From: Litoditis marina
Taxonomy: Eukaryota; Nematoda; Chromadorea; Rhabditida; Rhabditidae
DNA length: 64,000 bases
Reading direction: 5' to 3'
Assembly (NCBI GenBank): GCA_964036275.1
Contig: CAXIWQ010000489.1
Coordinates: forward strand, 1-64,000
The position numbers and the translations under genes are program-made. The notes under the pieces are model-generated. The model worked only from the letters and a program-made list of their open reading frames with translations. It did no database searches and was not told where the DNA came from. Below, in pieces: positions 1 to 12,157 of this stretch (its first letter is position 1; each line of letters starts with the position of its first letter).

Positions 1-71
1 AAGAGTCGATAACCGCGTCAATTCGTATTTTGTGGCTGTGCGCCACAGAATAGATAGTCGTATTAGGTTTT

Positions 72-201
72 TGTAGCTGGGAGCAACATACTTGGTAGCC
101 GTATAACCTTTTTCCTGTAGCTGCACGGCAAAGAGTCAATAACCGCGTTAATTTGTCTTTTGTGGCTGTGCGCCACAGAATATAAAGTCGTATTAGGTTT
201 T
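72..201 (-). repeat. Representative 130-bp unit of satellite 1, built of three ~43-bp modules
   Basis: This unit divides into module a (72-115, starts TGTAGCTGGGAGC), module b (116-160, starts TGTAGCTGCACGG) and module c (161-201, starts TGTGGCTGTGCGC), of 44, 45 and 41 bp. Ungapped hand alignment of the common forms gives about 30/40 matches for a against c, 28/41 for a against b and 23/37 for b against c. Shared anchors are TGT-RGCTG at the start, GATA near position 27-31, CCG or TCG soon after, and a T-rich tail. The simplest reading is an ancestral ~43-bp tandem repeat that diverged and was then amplified as a trimer. Confidence 0.8.
161..177. repeat. Conserved dyad (hairpin) in each satellite 1 unit
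   Basis: TGTGGCTGTGCGCCACA has 6-bp arms TGTGGC/GCCACA around a 5-nt loop. An alternative overlapping dyad, CTGTG-CGC-CACAG, uses the same bases plus one G. Nearly every unit in both arrays keeps it. Loop variants such as TGTGT occur with the arms intact. A minority form (near 8,636, 9,024, 9,546, 10,325, 10,713 and 11,753) reads GCCATA and breaks one arm. This could be a protein-binding palindrome or a cruciform-prone site; nothing in the sequence decides between them. Confidence 0.7.
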
Positions 202-1440
202 TGTAGCTGGGAGCAACAGACTTGATGGCCGTATGAACTTTTTTCTGTAGCTGCAAGGCAAAGAAGTAATAACCGCGTTAATTTGTCTTTTGTGGCTGTG
301 CGCCACAGAATAGATTGTCGTATCAGGTTTTTGTAGCTGGGAGCAACAGACTTGATAGCCGTATGAACTTTTCTCTGTAGCTGCAAGCCAACAAGTCGAT
401 AACCGCGATATTTCGTGTTTTGTGGCTGTGCGCCACAGAATAGATTGTCGTATTAGGTTTTTGTAGCTGGGAGCAACAGATTGATAGCCGTATGAACTGT
501 TCTCTGTAGCTGCAAGGCAAAGAGTCGATAACCGCGTTACTTCGTATTTTGTGGCTGTGCGCCACAGAATAGATAGTCGTATCAGGTTTTTGTGTAGCTG
601 GGAGCAACATACTTGATAGCCGTATAACCTTTTCCCTGTAGCTGCACGGCAAAGAGTCAATAACCGCGTTAATTTGTGTCTTTTGTGGCTGTGCGCCACA
701 GAATATAAAGTCGTATTAGGTTTTTGTAGCTGGGAGCAACAGACTTGATAGCCGTATGAACTTTTTTCTGTAGCTGCAAGGCAAAGAGGTAATAACCGCG
801 TTAATTTGTCTTTTGTGGCTGTGCGCCACAGAATAGATTGTCGTATCAGGTTTTTGTAGCTGGGAGCAACAGACTTGATAGCCGTATGAACTTTTTTCTG
901 TAGCTGCAAGGCAAAGAGGTAATAACCGCGTTAATTTGTCTTTGTGGCTGTGCGCCACAGGATATAAAGTCGTATTAGGTTTTTGTAGCCATGAGCAACA
1001 GACTTGATAGCCGTATAAACTTTTTTCTGTAGCTGCAAGGCAAAGAGGTAATAACCGCGTTAATTGTGTCTTTTGTGGCTGTGCGCCACAGAATATAAAG
1101 TCGTATTAGGTTTTTGTAGCTGGGAGCAACAGATTTGATAGCCGTATGAAATGTTCTCTGTAACTGCGAGGCAAAGAGTCAATAACCGCGTTAATTCGTC
1201 TTTTGTGGCTGTGCGCCACAGAATATATAGTCGTATTAGGTTTTTGTAGCTGGGAGCAACAGACTTGATAGCGGTATGAACTTTTCTCTGTAGCTGCAAG
1301 CCAACAAGTCGATAACCGCGATAATTTGTATTTTGTGGCTGTGCGCCACAGAATAGATTGTCGTATTAGGTTTTTGTAGCTGGGAGCAACAGATTTGATA
1401 GCCGTATGAACTGTTCTCTGTAGCTGCAAGGCAAAGAGTC

Positions 1441-1570
1441 GATAACCGCGTTATATCGTATTTTGTGGCTGTGTGCCACAGAATAGATAGTTGTATTGGG
1501 TTTTTCTAGCTGGGAGCAACATACTTGATAGCCATATAAACTTTTTTCTGTAGCTGCACGGCAAAGAGTC
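1441..1570 (-). repeat. CpG-poor unit variant (representative copy)
   Basis: Compared with the common unit, three CpG sites are changed by transitions in one unit: GTGCGCC to GTGTGCC (1,471-1,477), GTCGTATTAGG to GTTGTATTGGG (1,490-1,500), and AGCCGTAT to AGCCATAT (1,530-1,537). It also has TTCTAGCTGG for TTGTAGCTGG and TATATCG for TAATTCG. The same unit recurs many times in the left array (near 4,200, 4,980, 5,620, 9,140, 10,830, 12,520, 15,650, 18,380 and 22,680). It is present, reverse complemented, in the right array (near 42,660, 44,470 and 50,510). Confidence 0.75.
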
Positions 1571-4500
1571 AATAACCGCGTTAATTTGTCTTTTGTGGCT
1601 GTGCGCCACAGAATATAAAGTCGTATTAGGTTTTTGTAGCTGGGAGCAACAGACTTGATAGCCGTATAAACTTTTTTTCTGTAGCTGCAAGGCAAAGAGA
1701 TAATAACCGCGTTAATTTGTCTTTTGTGGCTGTGCGCCACAGAATATAAAGTCGTATTAGGTTTTTGTAGCTGGGAGCAACAGATTTGATAGCCGTATGA
1801 AATGTTCTCTGTAACTGCAAGGCAAAGAGTCAATAACCGCGTTAATTTGTATTTTGTGGCTGTGCGCCACAGAATATAAAGTCGTATTATGTTTTTGTAG
1901 TTGGAAGCAACAGACTTGATAGCCGTATGATTTTTTTTGTAGCTGCAAGTCAAAATGTCAATAACCGCGTTAATTTGTCTTTTGTGGCTGTGCGCCACAG
2001 AATATAAAGTCGTATTAGGTTTTTGTAGCTGGGAGCAACAGATTTGATAGCCGTATGAAATGTTCTCTGTAACTGCAAGGCAAAGAGTCAATAACCGCGT
2101 TAATTCGTATTTTGTGGCTGTGCGCCACAGAATATAAAGTCGTATTAGGTTTTTGTAGCTGGGAGCAACAGACTTGATAGCCGTATGAACTTTTTTTCTG
2201 TAGCTGCAAGGCAAAGAGGTAATAACCGCGTTAATTTGTCTTTTGTGGCTGTGCGCCACAGAATATAAAGTCGTATTAGGTTTTTGTAGCTGGGAGCAAC
2301 AGATTTGATAGCCGTATGAAATGTTCTCTGTAACTGCAAGGCAAAGAGTCAATAACCGCGTTAATTTGTATTTTGTGGCTGTGCGCCACAGAATATAAAG
2401 TCGTATTACGTTTTTGTAGCTGGGAGCAACAGACTTGATAGCCGTATAAACTTTTTTTTCTGTAGCTGCAAGGCAAAGAGGTAATAACCGCGTTAATTTG
2501 TCTTTTGTGGCTGTGCGCCACAGAATATAAAGTCGTATTAGGTTTTTGTAGCTGGGAGCAACAGATTTGATAGCCGTATGAAATGTTCTCTGTAACTGCA
2601 AGGCAAAGAGTCAATAACCGCGTTAATTTGTATTTTGTGGCTGTGCGCCACAGAATATAAAGTCGTATTATGTTTTTGTAGTTGGAAGCAACAGACTTGA
2701 TAGCCGTATGATTTTTTTTTTGTAGCTGCAAGTCAAAATGTCAATAACCGCGTTAATTCGTCTTTGTGGCTGTGCGCCACAGAATATATTGTCGTATTAG
2801 GTTTTTGTAGCTGGGAGCAACAGATTTGATAGCCGTATGAAATGTTCTCTGTAACTGCGAGGCAAAGAGTCAATAACCGCGTTAATTCGTCTTTTGTGGC
2901 TGTGCGCCACAGAATATATAGTCGTATTAGGTTTTTGTAGCTGGGAGCAACAGACTTGATAGCCGTATGAACTTTTCTCTGTAGCTGCAAGCCAACAAGT
3001 CGATAACCGCGATAATTTGTATTTTGTGGCTGTGCGCCACAGAATAGATTGTCGTATTAGGTTTTTGTAGCTGGGAGCAACAGATTTGATAGCCGTATGA
3101 ACTGTTCTCTGTAGCTGCAAGGCAAAGAGTCGATAACCGCGTCAATTCGTATTTTGTGGCTGTGCGCCACAGAATAGATAGTAGTATTAGGTTTTTGTAG
3201 CTGGGAGCAACATACTTGGTAGCCGTATAACCTTTTTCCTGTAGCTGCACGGCAAAGAGTCAATAACCGCGTTAATTTGTCTTTTGTGGCTGTGCGCCAC
3301 AGAATATAAAGTCGTATTAGGTTTTTGTAGCTGGGAGCAACAGACTTGATGGCCGTATGAACTTTTTTCTGTAGCTGCAAGGCAAAGAAGTAATAACCGC
3401 GTTAATTTGTCTTTTGTGGCTGTGCGCCACAGAATAGATTGTCGTATCAGGTTTTTGTAGCTGGGAGCAACAGACTTGATAGCCGTATGAACTTTTCTCT
3501 GTAGCTGCAAGCCAACAAGTCGATAACCGCGATATTTCGTGTTTTGTGGCTGTGCGCCACAGAATAGATTGTCGTATTAGGTTTTTGTAGCTGGGAGCAA
3601 CAGATTTGATAGCCGTATGAACTGTTCTCTGTAGCTGCAAGGCAAAGAGTCGATAACCGCGTTAATTCGTATTTTGTGGCTGTGCGCCACAGAATAGATA
3701 GTCGTATCAGGTTTTTGTGTAGCTGGGAGCAACATACTTGATAGCCGTATAACCTTTTCCCTGTAGCTGCACGGCAAAGAGTCAATAACCGCGTTAATTT
3801 GTGTCTTTTGTGGCTGTGCGCCACAGAATATAAAGTCGTATTAGGTTTTTGTAGCTGGGAGCAACAGACTTGATAGCCGTATGAACTTTTTTCTGTAGCT
3901 GCAAGGCAAAGAGGTAATAACCGCGTTAATTTGTCTTTTGTGGCTGTGCGCCACAGAATAGATTGTCGTATCAGGTTTTTGTAGCTGGGAGCAACAGACT
4001 TGATAGCCGTATGAACTTTTTTCTGTAGCTGCAAGGCAAAGAGGTAATAACCGCGTTAATTTGTCTTTTGTGGCTGTGCGCCACAGGATATAAAGTCGTA
4101 TTAGGTTTTTGTAGCCATGAGCAACAGACTTGATAGCCGTATAAACTTTTTTCTGTAGCTGCAAGGCAAAGAGTCGATAACCGCGTTATATCGTATTTTG
4201 TGGCTGTGTGCCACAGAATAGATAGTTGTATTGGGTTTTTCTAGCTGGGAGCAACATACTTGATAGCCATATAAACTTTTTTCTGTAGCTGCACGACAAA
4301 GAGTCAATAACCGCGTTAATTTGTCTTTTGTGGCTGTGCGCCACAGAATATAAAGTCGTATTAGGTTTTTGTAGCTGGGAGCAACAGACTTGATAGCCGT
4401 ATACACTTTTTTTCTGTAGCTGCAAGGCAAAGAGGTAATAACCGCGTTAATTTGTCTTTTGTGGCTGTGCGCCACAGAATATAAAGTCGTATTAGGTTTT

Positions 4501-7500
4501 TGTAGCTGGGAGCAACAGTTTGATAGCCGTATGAAATGTTCTCTGTAACTGCAAGGCAAAGAGTCAATAACCGCGTTAATTTGTATTTTGTGGCTGTGCG
4601 CCACAGAATATAAAGTCGTATTATGTTTTTGTAGTTGGAAGCAACAGACTTGATAGCCGTATGATTTTTTTTTTGTAGCTGCAAGTCAAAATGTCAATAA
4701 CCGCGTTAATTCGTCTTTGTGGCTGTGCGCCACAGAATAGATTGTCGTATCAGGTTTTTGTAGCTGGGAGCAACAGACTTGATAGCCGTATAAACTTTTT
4801 TCTGTAGCTGCAAGGCAAAGAGGTAATAACCGCGTTAATTTGTCTTTTGTGGCTGTGCGCCACAGGATATAAAGTCGTATTAGGTTTTTGTAGCCATGAG
4901 CAACAGACTTGATAGCCGTATAAACTTTTTTCTGTAGCTGCAAGGCAAAGAGTCGATAACCGCGTTATATCGTATTTTGTGGCTGTGTGCCACAGAATAG
5001 ATAGTTGTATTGGGTTTTTCTAGCTGGGAACAACATACTTGATAGCCATATAAACTTTTTTCTGTAGCTGCACGGCAAAGAGTCAATAACCGCGTTAATT
5101 TGTCGTTTGTGGCTGTGCGCCACAGAATATAAAGCGTATTAGGTTTTTGTAGCTGGGAGCAACAGACTTGATAGCCGTATGAACTTTTTTCTGTAGCTGC
5201 AAGGCAAAGAGTCGATAACCGCGTTATATCGTATTTTGTGGCTGTGTGCCACAGAATAGATAGTTGTATTGGGTTTTTCTAGCTGGGAGCAACATACTTG
5301 ATAGCCATATAAACTTTTTTCTGTAGCTGCACGGCAAAGAGTCAATAACCGCGTTAATTTGTCTTTTGTGGCTGTGCGCCACAGAATAGATTGTCGTATC
5401 AGGTTTTCGTAGCTGGGAGCAACAGACTTGATAGCCGTATGAACTTTTTTCTGTAGCTGCAAGGCAAAGAGGTAATAACCGCGTTAATTTGTCTTTTGTG
5501 GCTGTGCGCCACAGGATATATAGTCGTATTAGGTTTGTGTAGCCATGAGCAACAGACTTGATAGCCGTATAAACTTTTTTCTGTAGCTGCAAGGCAAAGA
5601 GTCGATAACCGCGTTATATCGTATTTTGTGGCTGTGTGCCACAGAATAGATAGTTGTATTGGGTTTTTCTAGCTGGGAGCAACATACTTGATAGCCATAT
5701 AAACTTTTTTCTGTAGCTGCACGGCAAAGAGTCAATAACCGCGTTAATTTGTCTTTTGTGGCTGTGCGCCACAGAATATAAAGTCGTATTAGGTTTTTGT
5801 AGCTGGGAGCAACAGACTTGATAGCCGTATAAACTTTTTTTCTGTAGCTGCAAGGCAAAGAGGTAATAACCGCGTTAATTTTTCTTTTGTGGCTGTGCGC
5901 CACAGAATATAAAGTCGTATTAGGTTTTTGTAGCTGGGAGCAACAGATTTGATAGCCGTATGAAATGTTCTCTGTAACTGCAAGGCAAAGAGTCAATAAC
6001 CGCGTTAATTTGTATTTTGTGGCTGTGCGCCACAGAATATAAAGTCGTATTATGTTTTTGTAGTTGGAAGCAACAGACTTGATAGCCGTATGATTTTTTT
6101 TTGTAGCTGCAAGTCAAAATGTCAATAACCGCGTTAGTTCGTCTTTGTGGCTGTGCGCCACAGAATAGATTGTCGTATCAGGTTTTTGTAGCTGGGAGCA
6201 ACAGACTTGATAGCCGTATGAACTTTTTTCTGTAGCTGCAAGGCAAAGATGTAATAACCGCGTTAATTTGTCTTTTGTGGCTGTGCGCCACAGGATATAA
6301 AGTCGTATTAGGTTTTTGTAGCTGGGAGCAACAGATTTGATAGCCGTATGAAATGTTCTCTGTAACTGCAAGGCAAAGAGTCAATAACCGCGTTAATTCG
6401 TATTTTGTGGCTGTGCGCCACAGAATATAAAGTCGTATTAGGTTTTTGTAGCTGGGAGCAACAGACTTGATAGCCGTATGAACTTTTTTTCTGTAGCTGC
6501 AAGGCAAAGAGGTAATAACCGCGTTAATTTGTCTTTTGTGGCTGTGCGCCACAGAATATAAAGTCGTATTAGGTTTTTGTAGCTGGGAGCAACAGATTTG
6601 ATAGCCGTATGAAATGTTCTCTGTAACTGCAAGGCAAAGAGTCAATAACCGCGTTAATTTGTATTTTGTGGCTGTGCGCCACAGAATATAAAGTCGTATT
6701 ACGTTTTTGTAGCTGGGAGCAACAGACTTGATAGCCGTATAAACTTTTTTTTCTGTAGCTGCAAGGCAAAGAGGTAATAACCGCGTTAATTTGTCTTTTG
6801 TGGCTGTGCGCCACAGAATATAAAGTCGTATTAGGTTTTTGTAGCTGGGAGCAACAGATTTGATAGCCGTATGAAATGTTCTCTGTAACTGCAAGGCAAA
6901 GAGTCAATAACCGCGTTAATTTGTATTTTGTGGCTGTGCGCCACAGAATATAAAGTCGTATTATGTTTTTGTAGTTGGAAGCAACAGACTTGATAGCCGT
7001 ATGATTTTTTTTTTGTAGCTGCAAGTCAAAATGTCAATAACCGCGTTAATTCGTCTTTGTGGCTGTGCGCCACAGAATATATTGTCGTATTAGGTTTTTG
7101 TAGCTGGGAGCAACAGATTTGATAGCCGTATGAAATGTTCTCTGTAACTGCGAGGCAAAGAGTCAATAACCGCGTTAATTCGTCTTTTGTGGCTGTGCGC
7201 CACAGAATATATAGTCGTATTAGGTTTTTGTAGCTGGGAGCAACAGACTTGATAGCCGTATGAACTTTTCTCTGTAGCTGCAAGCCAACAAGTCGATAAC
7301 CGCGATAATTTGTATTTTGTGGCTGTGCGCCACAGAATAGATTGTCGTATTAGGTTTTTGTAGCTGGGAGCAACAGATTTGATAGCCGTATGAACTGTTC
7401 TCTGTAGCTGCAAGGCAAAGAGTCGATAACCGCGTCAATTCGTATTTTGTGGCTGTGCGCCACAGAATAGATAGTCGTATTAGGTTTTTGTAGCTGGGAG

Positions 7501-8227
7501 CAACATACTTGGTAGCCGTATAACCTTTTTCCTGTAGCTGCACGGCAAAGAGTCAATAACCGCGTTAATTTGTCTTTTGTGGCTGTGCGCCACAGAATAT
7601 AAAGTCGTATTAGGTTTTTGTAGCTGGGAGCAACAGACTTGATGGCCGTATGAACTTTTTTCTGTAGCTGCAAGGCAAAGAAGTAATAACCGCGTTAATT
7701 TGTCTTTTGTGGCTGTGCGCCACAGAATAGATTGTCGTATCAGGTTTTTGTAGCTGGGAGCAACAGACTTGATAGCCGTATGAACTTTTCTCTGTAGCTG
7801 CAAGCCAACAAGTCGATAACCGCGATATTTCGTGTTTTGTGGCTGTGCGCCACAGAATAGATTGTCGTATTAGGTTTTTGTAGCTGGGAGCAACAGATTT
7901 GATAGCCGTATGAACTGTTCTCTGTAGCTGCAAGGCAAAGAGTCGATAACCGCGTTAATTCGTATTTTGTGGCTGTGCGCCACAGAATAGATAGTCGTAT
8001 CAGGTTTTTGTGTAGCTGGGAGCAACATACTTGATAGCCGTATAACCTTTTCCCTGTAGCTGCACGGCAAAGAGTCAATAACCGCGTTAATTTGTGTCTT
8101 TTGTGGCTGTGCGCCACAGAATATAAAGTCGTATTAGGTTTTTGTAGCTGGGAGCAACAGACTTGATAGCCGTATGAACTTTTTTCTGTAGCTGCAAGGC
8201 AAAGAGTCAATAACCGCGTTAATTTGT

Positions 8228-10980
8228 CTTTTGTGGCTGTGCGCCACAGAATATAAAGTCGTATTAGGTTTTTGTAGCTGGGAGCAACATACTTGGTAGC
8301 CGTATGAACTTTTTTCTGTAGCTGCAAGGCAAAGAGGTAATAACCGCGTTAATTTGTCTTTTGTGGCTGTGCGCCACAGAATATAAAGTCGTATTAGGTT
8401 TTTGTAGCTGGGAGCAACAGACTTGATAGCCGTATGAACTTTTTTCTGTAGCTGCAAGGCAAAGAGGTAATAACCGCGTTAATTTGTCTTTTGTGGCTGT
8501 GCGCCACAGAATAGATTGTCGTATCAGGTTTTTGTAGCTGGGAGCAACATACTTGATAGCCGTATGAACTTTTTTCTGTAGCTGCAAGGCAAAGAGGTAA
8601 TAACCGCGTTAATTTGTCTTTTGTGGCTGTGCGCCATAGGATATAAAGTCGTATTAGGTTTTTGTAGCTGGGAGCAACAGACTTGATAGCCGTATAACCT
8701 TTTTCCTGTAGCTGTACGGCAAAGAATCAATAACCGCGTTAATTTGTCTTTTGTGGCTGTGCGCCACAGGATATAAAGTCGTATTAGGTTTTTGTAGCTG
8801 GGAGCAACAGACTTGATAGCCGTATAACCTTTTTCCTGTAGCTGCACGGCAAAGAATCAATAACCGCGTTAATTTGTCTTTTGTGGCTGTGCGCCACAGA
8901 ATATAAAGTCGTATTAGGTTTTTGTAGCTGGGAGCAACAGACTTGATAGCCGTATGAACTTTTTTCTGTAGCTGCAAGGCAAAGAGGTAATAACCGCGTT
9001 AATTTGTCTTTTGTGGCTGTGCGCCATAGGATATAAAGTCGTATTAGGTTTTTGTAGCCATGAGCAACAGACTTGATAGCCGTATTAACTTTTTTTTGTA
9101 GCTGCAAGGCAAAGAGTCGATAACCGCGTTATATCGTATTTTGTGGCTGTGTGCCACAGAATAGATAGTTGTATTGGGTTTTTCTAGCTGGGAGCAACAT
9201 ACTTGATAGCCATATAAACTTTTTTCTGTAGCTGCACGGCAAAGAGTCAATAACCGCGTTAATTTGTCTTTTGTGGCTGTGCGCCACAGAATAGATTGTC
9301 GTATCAGGTTTTTGTAGCTGGGAGCAACAGACTTGATAGCCGTATGAACTTTTTTCTGTAGCTGCAAGGCAAAGAGGTAATAACCGCGTTAATTTGTCTT
9401 TTGTGGCTGTGCGCCACAGAATAGATTGTCGTATCAGGTTTTTGTAGCTGGGAGCAACAGACTTGATAGCCGTATGAACTTTTTTCTGTAGCTGCAAGGC
9501 AAAGAGGTAATAACCGCGTTAATTTGTCTTTTGTGGCTGTGCGCCATAGGATATAAAGTCGTATTAGGTTTTTGTAGCCATGAGCAACAGACTTGATAGC
9601 CGTATTAACTTTTTTTTGTAGCTGCAAGGCAAAGAGTCGATAACCGCGTTATATCGTATTTTGTGGCTGTGTGCCACAGAATAGATAGTTGTATTGGGTT
9701 TTCTAGCTGGGAGCAACATACTTGATAGCCATATAAACTTTTTTCTGTAGCTGCACGGCAAAGAGTCAATAACCGCGTTAATTTGTCTTTTGTGGCTGTG
9801 CGCCACAGAATATAAAGTCGTATTAGGTTTTTGTAGCTGGGAGCAACAGATTTGATAGCCGTATGAAATGTTCTCTGTAACTGCAAGGCAAAGAGTCAAT
9901 AACCGCGTTAATTTGTATTTTGTGGCTGTGCGCCACAGAATATAAAGTCGTATTAGGTTTTTGTAGCTGGGAGCAACATACTTGGTAGCCGTATGAACTT
10001 TTTTCTGTAGCTGCAAGGCAAAGAGGTAATAACCGCGTTAATTTGTCTTTTGTGGCTGTGCGCCACAGAATATAAAGTCGTATTAGGTTTTTGTAGCTGG
10101 GAGCAACAGACTTGATAGCCGTATGAACTTTTTTCTGTAGCTGCAAGGCAAAGAGGTAATAACCGCGTTAATTTGTCTTTTGTGGCTGTGCGCCACAGAA
10201 TAGATTGTCGTATCAGGTTTTTGTAGCTGGGAGCAACATACTTGATAGCCGTATGAACTTTTTTCTGTAGCTGCAAGGCAAAGAGGTAATAACCGCGTTA
10301 ATTTGTCTTTTGTGGCTGTGCGCCATAGGATATAAAGTCGTATTAGGTTTTTGTAGCTGGGAGCAACAGACTTGATAGCCGTATAACCTTTTTCCTGTAG
10401 CTGTACGGCAAAGAATCAATAACCGCGTTAATTTGTCTTTTGTGGCTGTGCGCCACAGGATATAAAGTCGTATTAGGTTTTTGTAGCTGGGAGCAACAGA
10501 CTTGATAGCCGTATAACCTTTTTCCTGTAGCTGCACGGCAAATAATCAATAACCGCGTTAATTTGTCTTTTGTGGCTGTGCGCCACAGAATATAAAGTCG
10601 TATTAGGTTTTTGTAGCTGGGAGCAACAGACTTGATAGCCGTATGAACTTTTTTCTGTAGCTGCAAGGCAAAGAGGTAATAACCGCGTTAATTTGTCTTT
10701 TGTGGCTGTGCGCCATAGGATATAAAGTCGTATTAGGTTTTTGTAGCCATGAGCAACAGACTTGATAGCCGTATTAACTTTTTTTTGTAGCTGCAAGGCA
10801 AAGAGTCGATAACCGCGTTATATCGTATTTTGTGGCTGTGTGCCACAGAATAGATAGTTGTATTGGGTTTTTCTAGCTGGGAGCAACATACTTGATAGCC
10901 ATATAAACTTTTTTCTGTAGCTGCACGGCAAAGAGTCAATAACCGCGTTAATTTGTCTTTTGTGGCTGTGCGCCACAGAA
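8228..10980. repeat. Tandem ~1.69-kb higher-order repeat (13 units)
   Basis: 8,228-9,291 matches 9,917-10,980 at an offset of 1,689 bp, including the rare GCCATAGGATAT units and the TACGGCAAAGAATC variant. One copy has AAATAATC for AAAGAATC near 10,541. This stretch lies between the two copies of the 8.2-kb duplication and is the part of the left array that differs most from them. Confidence 0.8.
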
Positions 10981-12157
10981 TATAAAGTCGTATTAGGTTT
11001 TTGTAGCTGGGAGCAACAGACTTGATAGCCGTATAAACTTTTTTTTGTAGCTGCAAGGCAAAGAGATAATAACCGCGTTAATTTGTCTTTTGTGGCTGTG
11101 CGCCACAGAATATAAAGTCGTATTAGGTTTTTGTAGCTGGGAGCAACAGATTTGATAGCCGTATGAAATGTTCTCTGTAACTGCAAGGCAAAGAGTCAAT
11201 AACCGCGTTAATTTGTATTTTGTGGCTGTGCGCCACAGAATATAAAGTCGTATTATGTTTTTGTAGTTGGAAGCAACAGACTTGATAGCCGTATGATTTT
11301 TTTTTGTAGCTGCAAGTCAAAATGTCAATAACCGCGTTAATTCGTCTTTTGTGGCTGTGCGCCACAGAATATAAAGTCGTATTAGGTTTTTGTAGCTGGG
11401 AGCAACAGATTTGATAGCCGTATGAAATGTTCTCTGTAACTGCAAGGCAAAGAGTCAATAACCGCGTTAATTTGTATTTTGTGGCTGTGCGCCACAGAAT
11501 ATAAAGTCGTATTAGGTTTTTGTAGCTGGGAGCAACAGACTTGATAGCCGTATGAACTTTTTTCTGTAGCTGCAAGGCAAAGAGGTAATAACCGCGTTAA
11601 TTTGTCTTTTGTGGCTGTGCGCCACAGAATAGATTGTCGTATCAGGTTTTTGTAGCTGGGAGCAACAGACTTGATAGCCGTATGAACTTTTTTCTGTAGC
11701 TGCAAGGCAAAGAGGTAATAACCGCGTTAATTTGTCTTTTGTGGCTGTGCGCCATAGGATATAAAGTCGTATTAGGTTTTTGTAGCCATGAGCAACAGAC
11801 TTGATAGCCGTATTAACTTTTTTTTGTAGCTGCAAGGCAAAGAGTCGATAACCGCGTTATATCGTATTTTGTGGCTGTGTGCCACAGAATAGATAGTTGT
11901 ATTGGGTTTTTCTAGCTGGGAGCAACATACTTGATAGCCATATAAACTTTTTTCTGTAGCTGCACGGCAAAGAGTCAATAACCGCGTTAATTTGTCTTTT
12001 GTGGCTGTGCGCCACAGAATATAAAGTCGTATTAGGTTTTTGTAGCTGGGAGCAACAGACTTGATAGCCGTATAAACTTTTTTTCTGTAGCTGCAAGGCA
12101 AAGAGATAATAACCGCGTTAATTTGTCTTTTGTGGCTGTGCGCCACAGAATAGATTG

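Larger units (their letters stand above)
1..8206. repeat. Long direct duplication, copy 1 (partner at 14,181-22,389)
   Basis: The order of unit variants and nearly every base match 14,181-22,389 at an offset of 14,180-14,183. Differences seen by eye are few: one T lost near 480, GTTACTTCG for GTTAATTCG near 530, and GTAGTATT for GTCGTATT near 3,182. Identity ends at 8,206, where copy 1 continues GTCAATAACC and copy 2 continues GTAATAACC. The left end lies outside the window. The offset is about 109 units, so unit register is kept, as expected for unequal exchange or segmental amplification inside the array. Confidence 0.85.

Noticed and set aside
1891..1912. CENP-B box in the unit variant with GTAGTTGGAAGCAACAG
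   Set aside because: It shares GTTGGAAGC with the box, but the essential TTCG and CGGG bases are absent (GTAG and CAAC instead).
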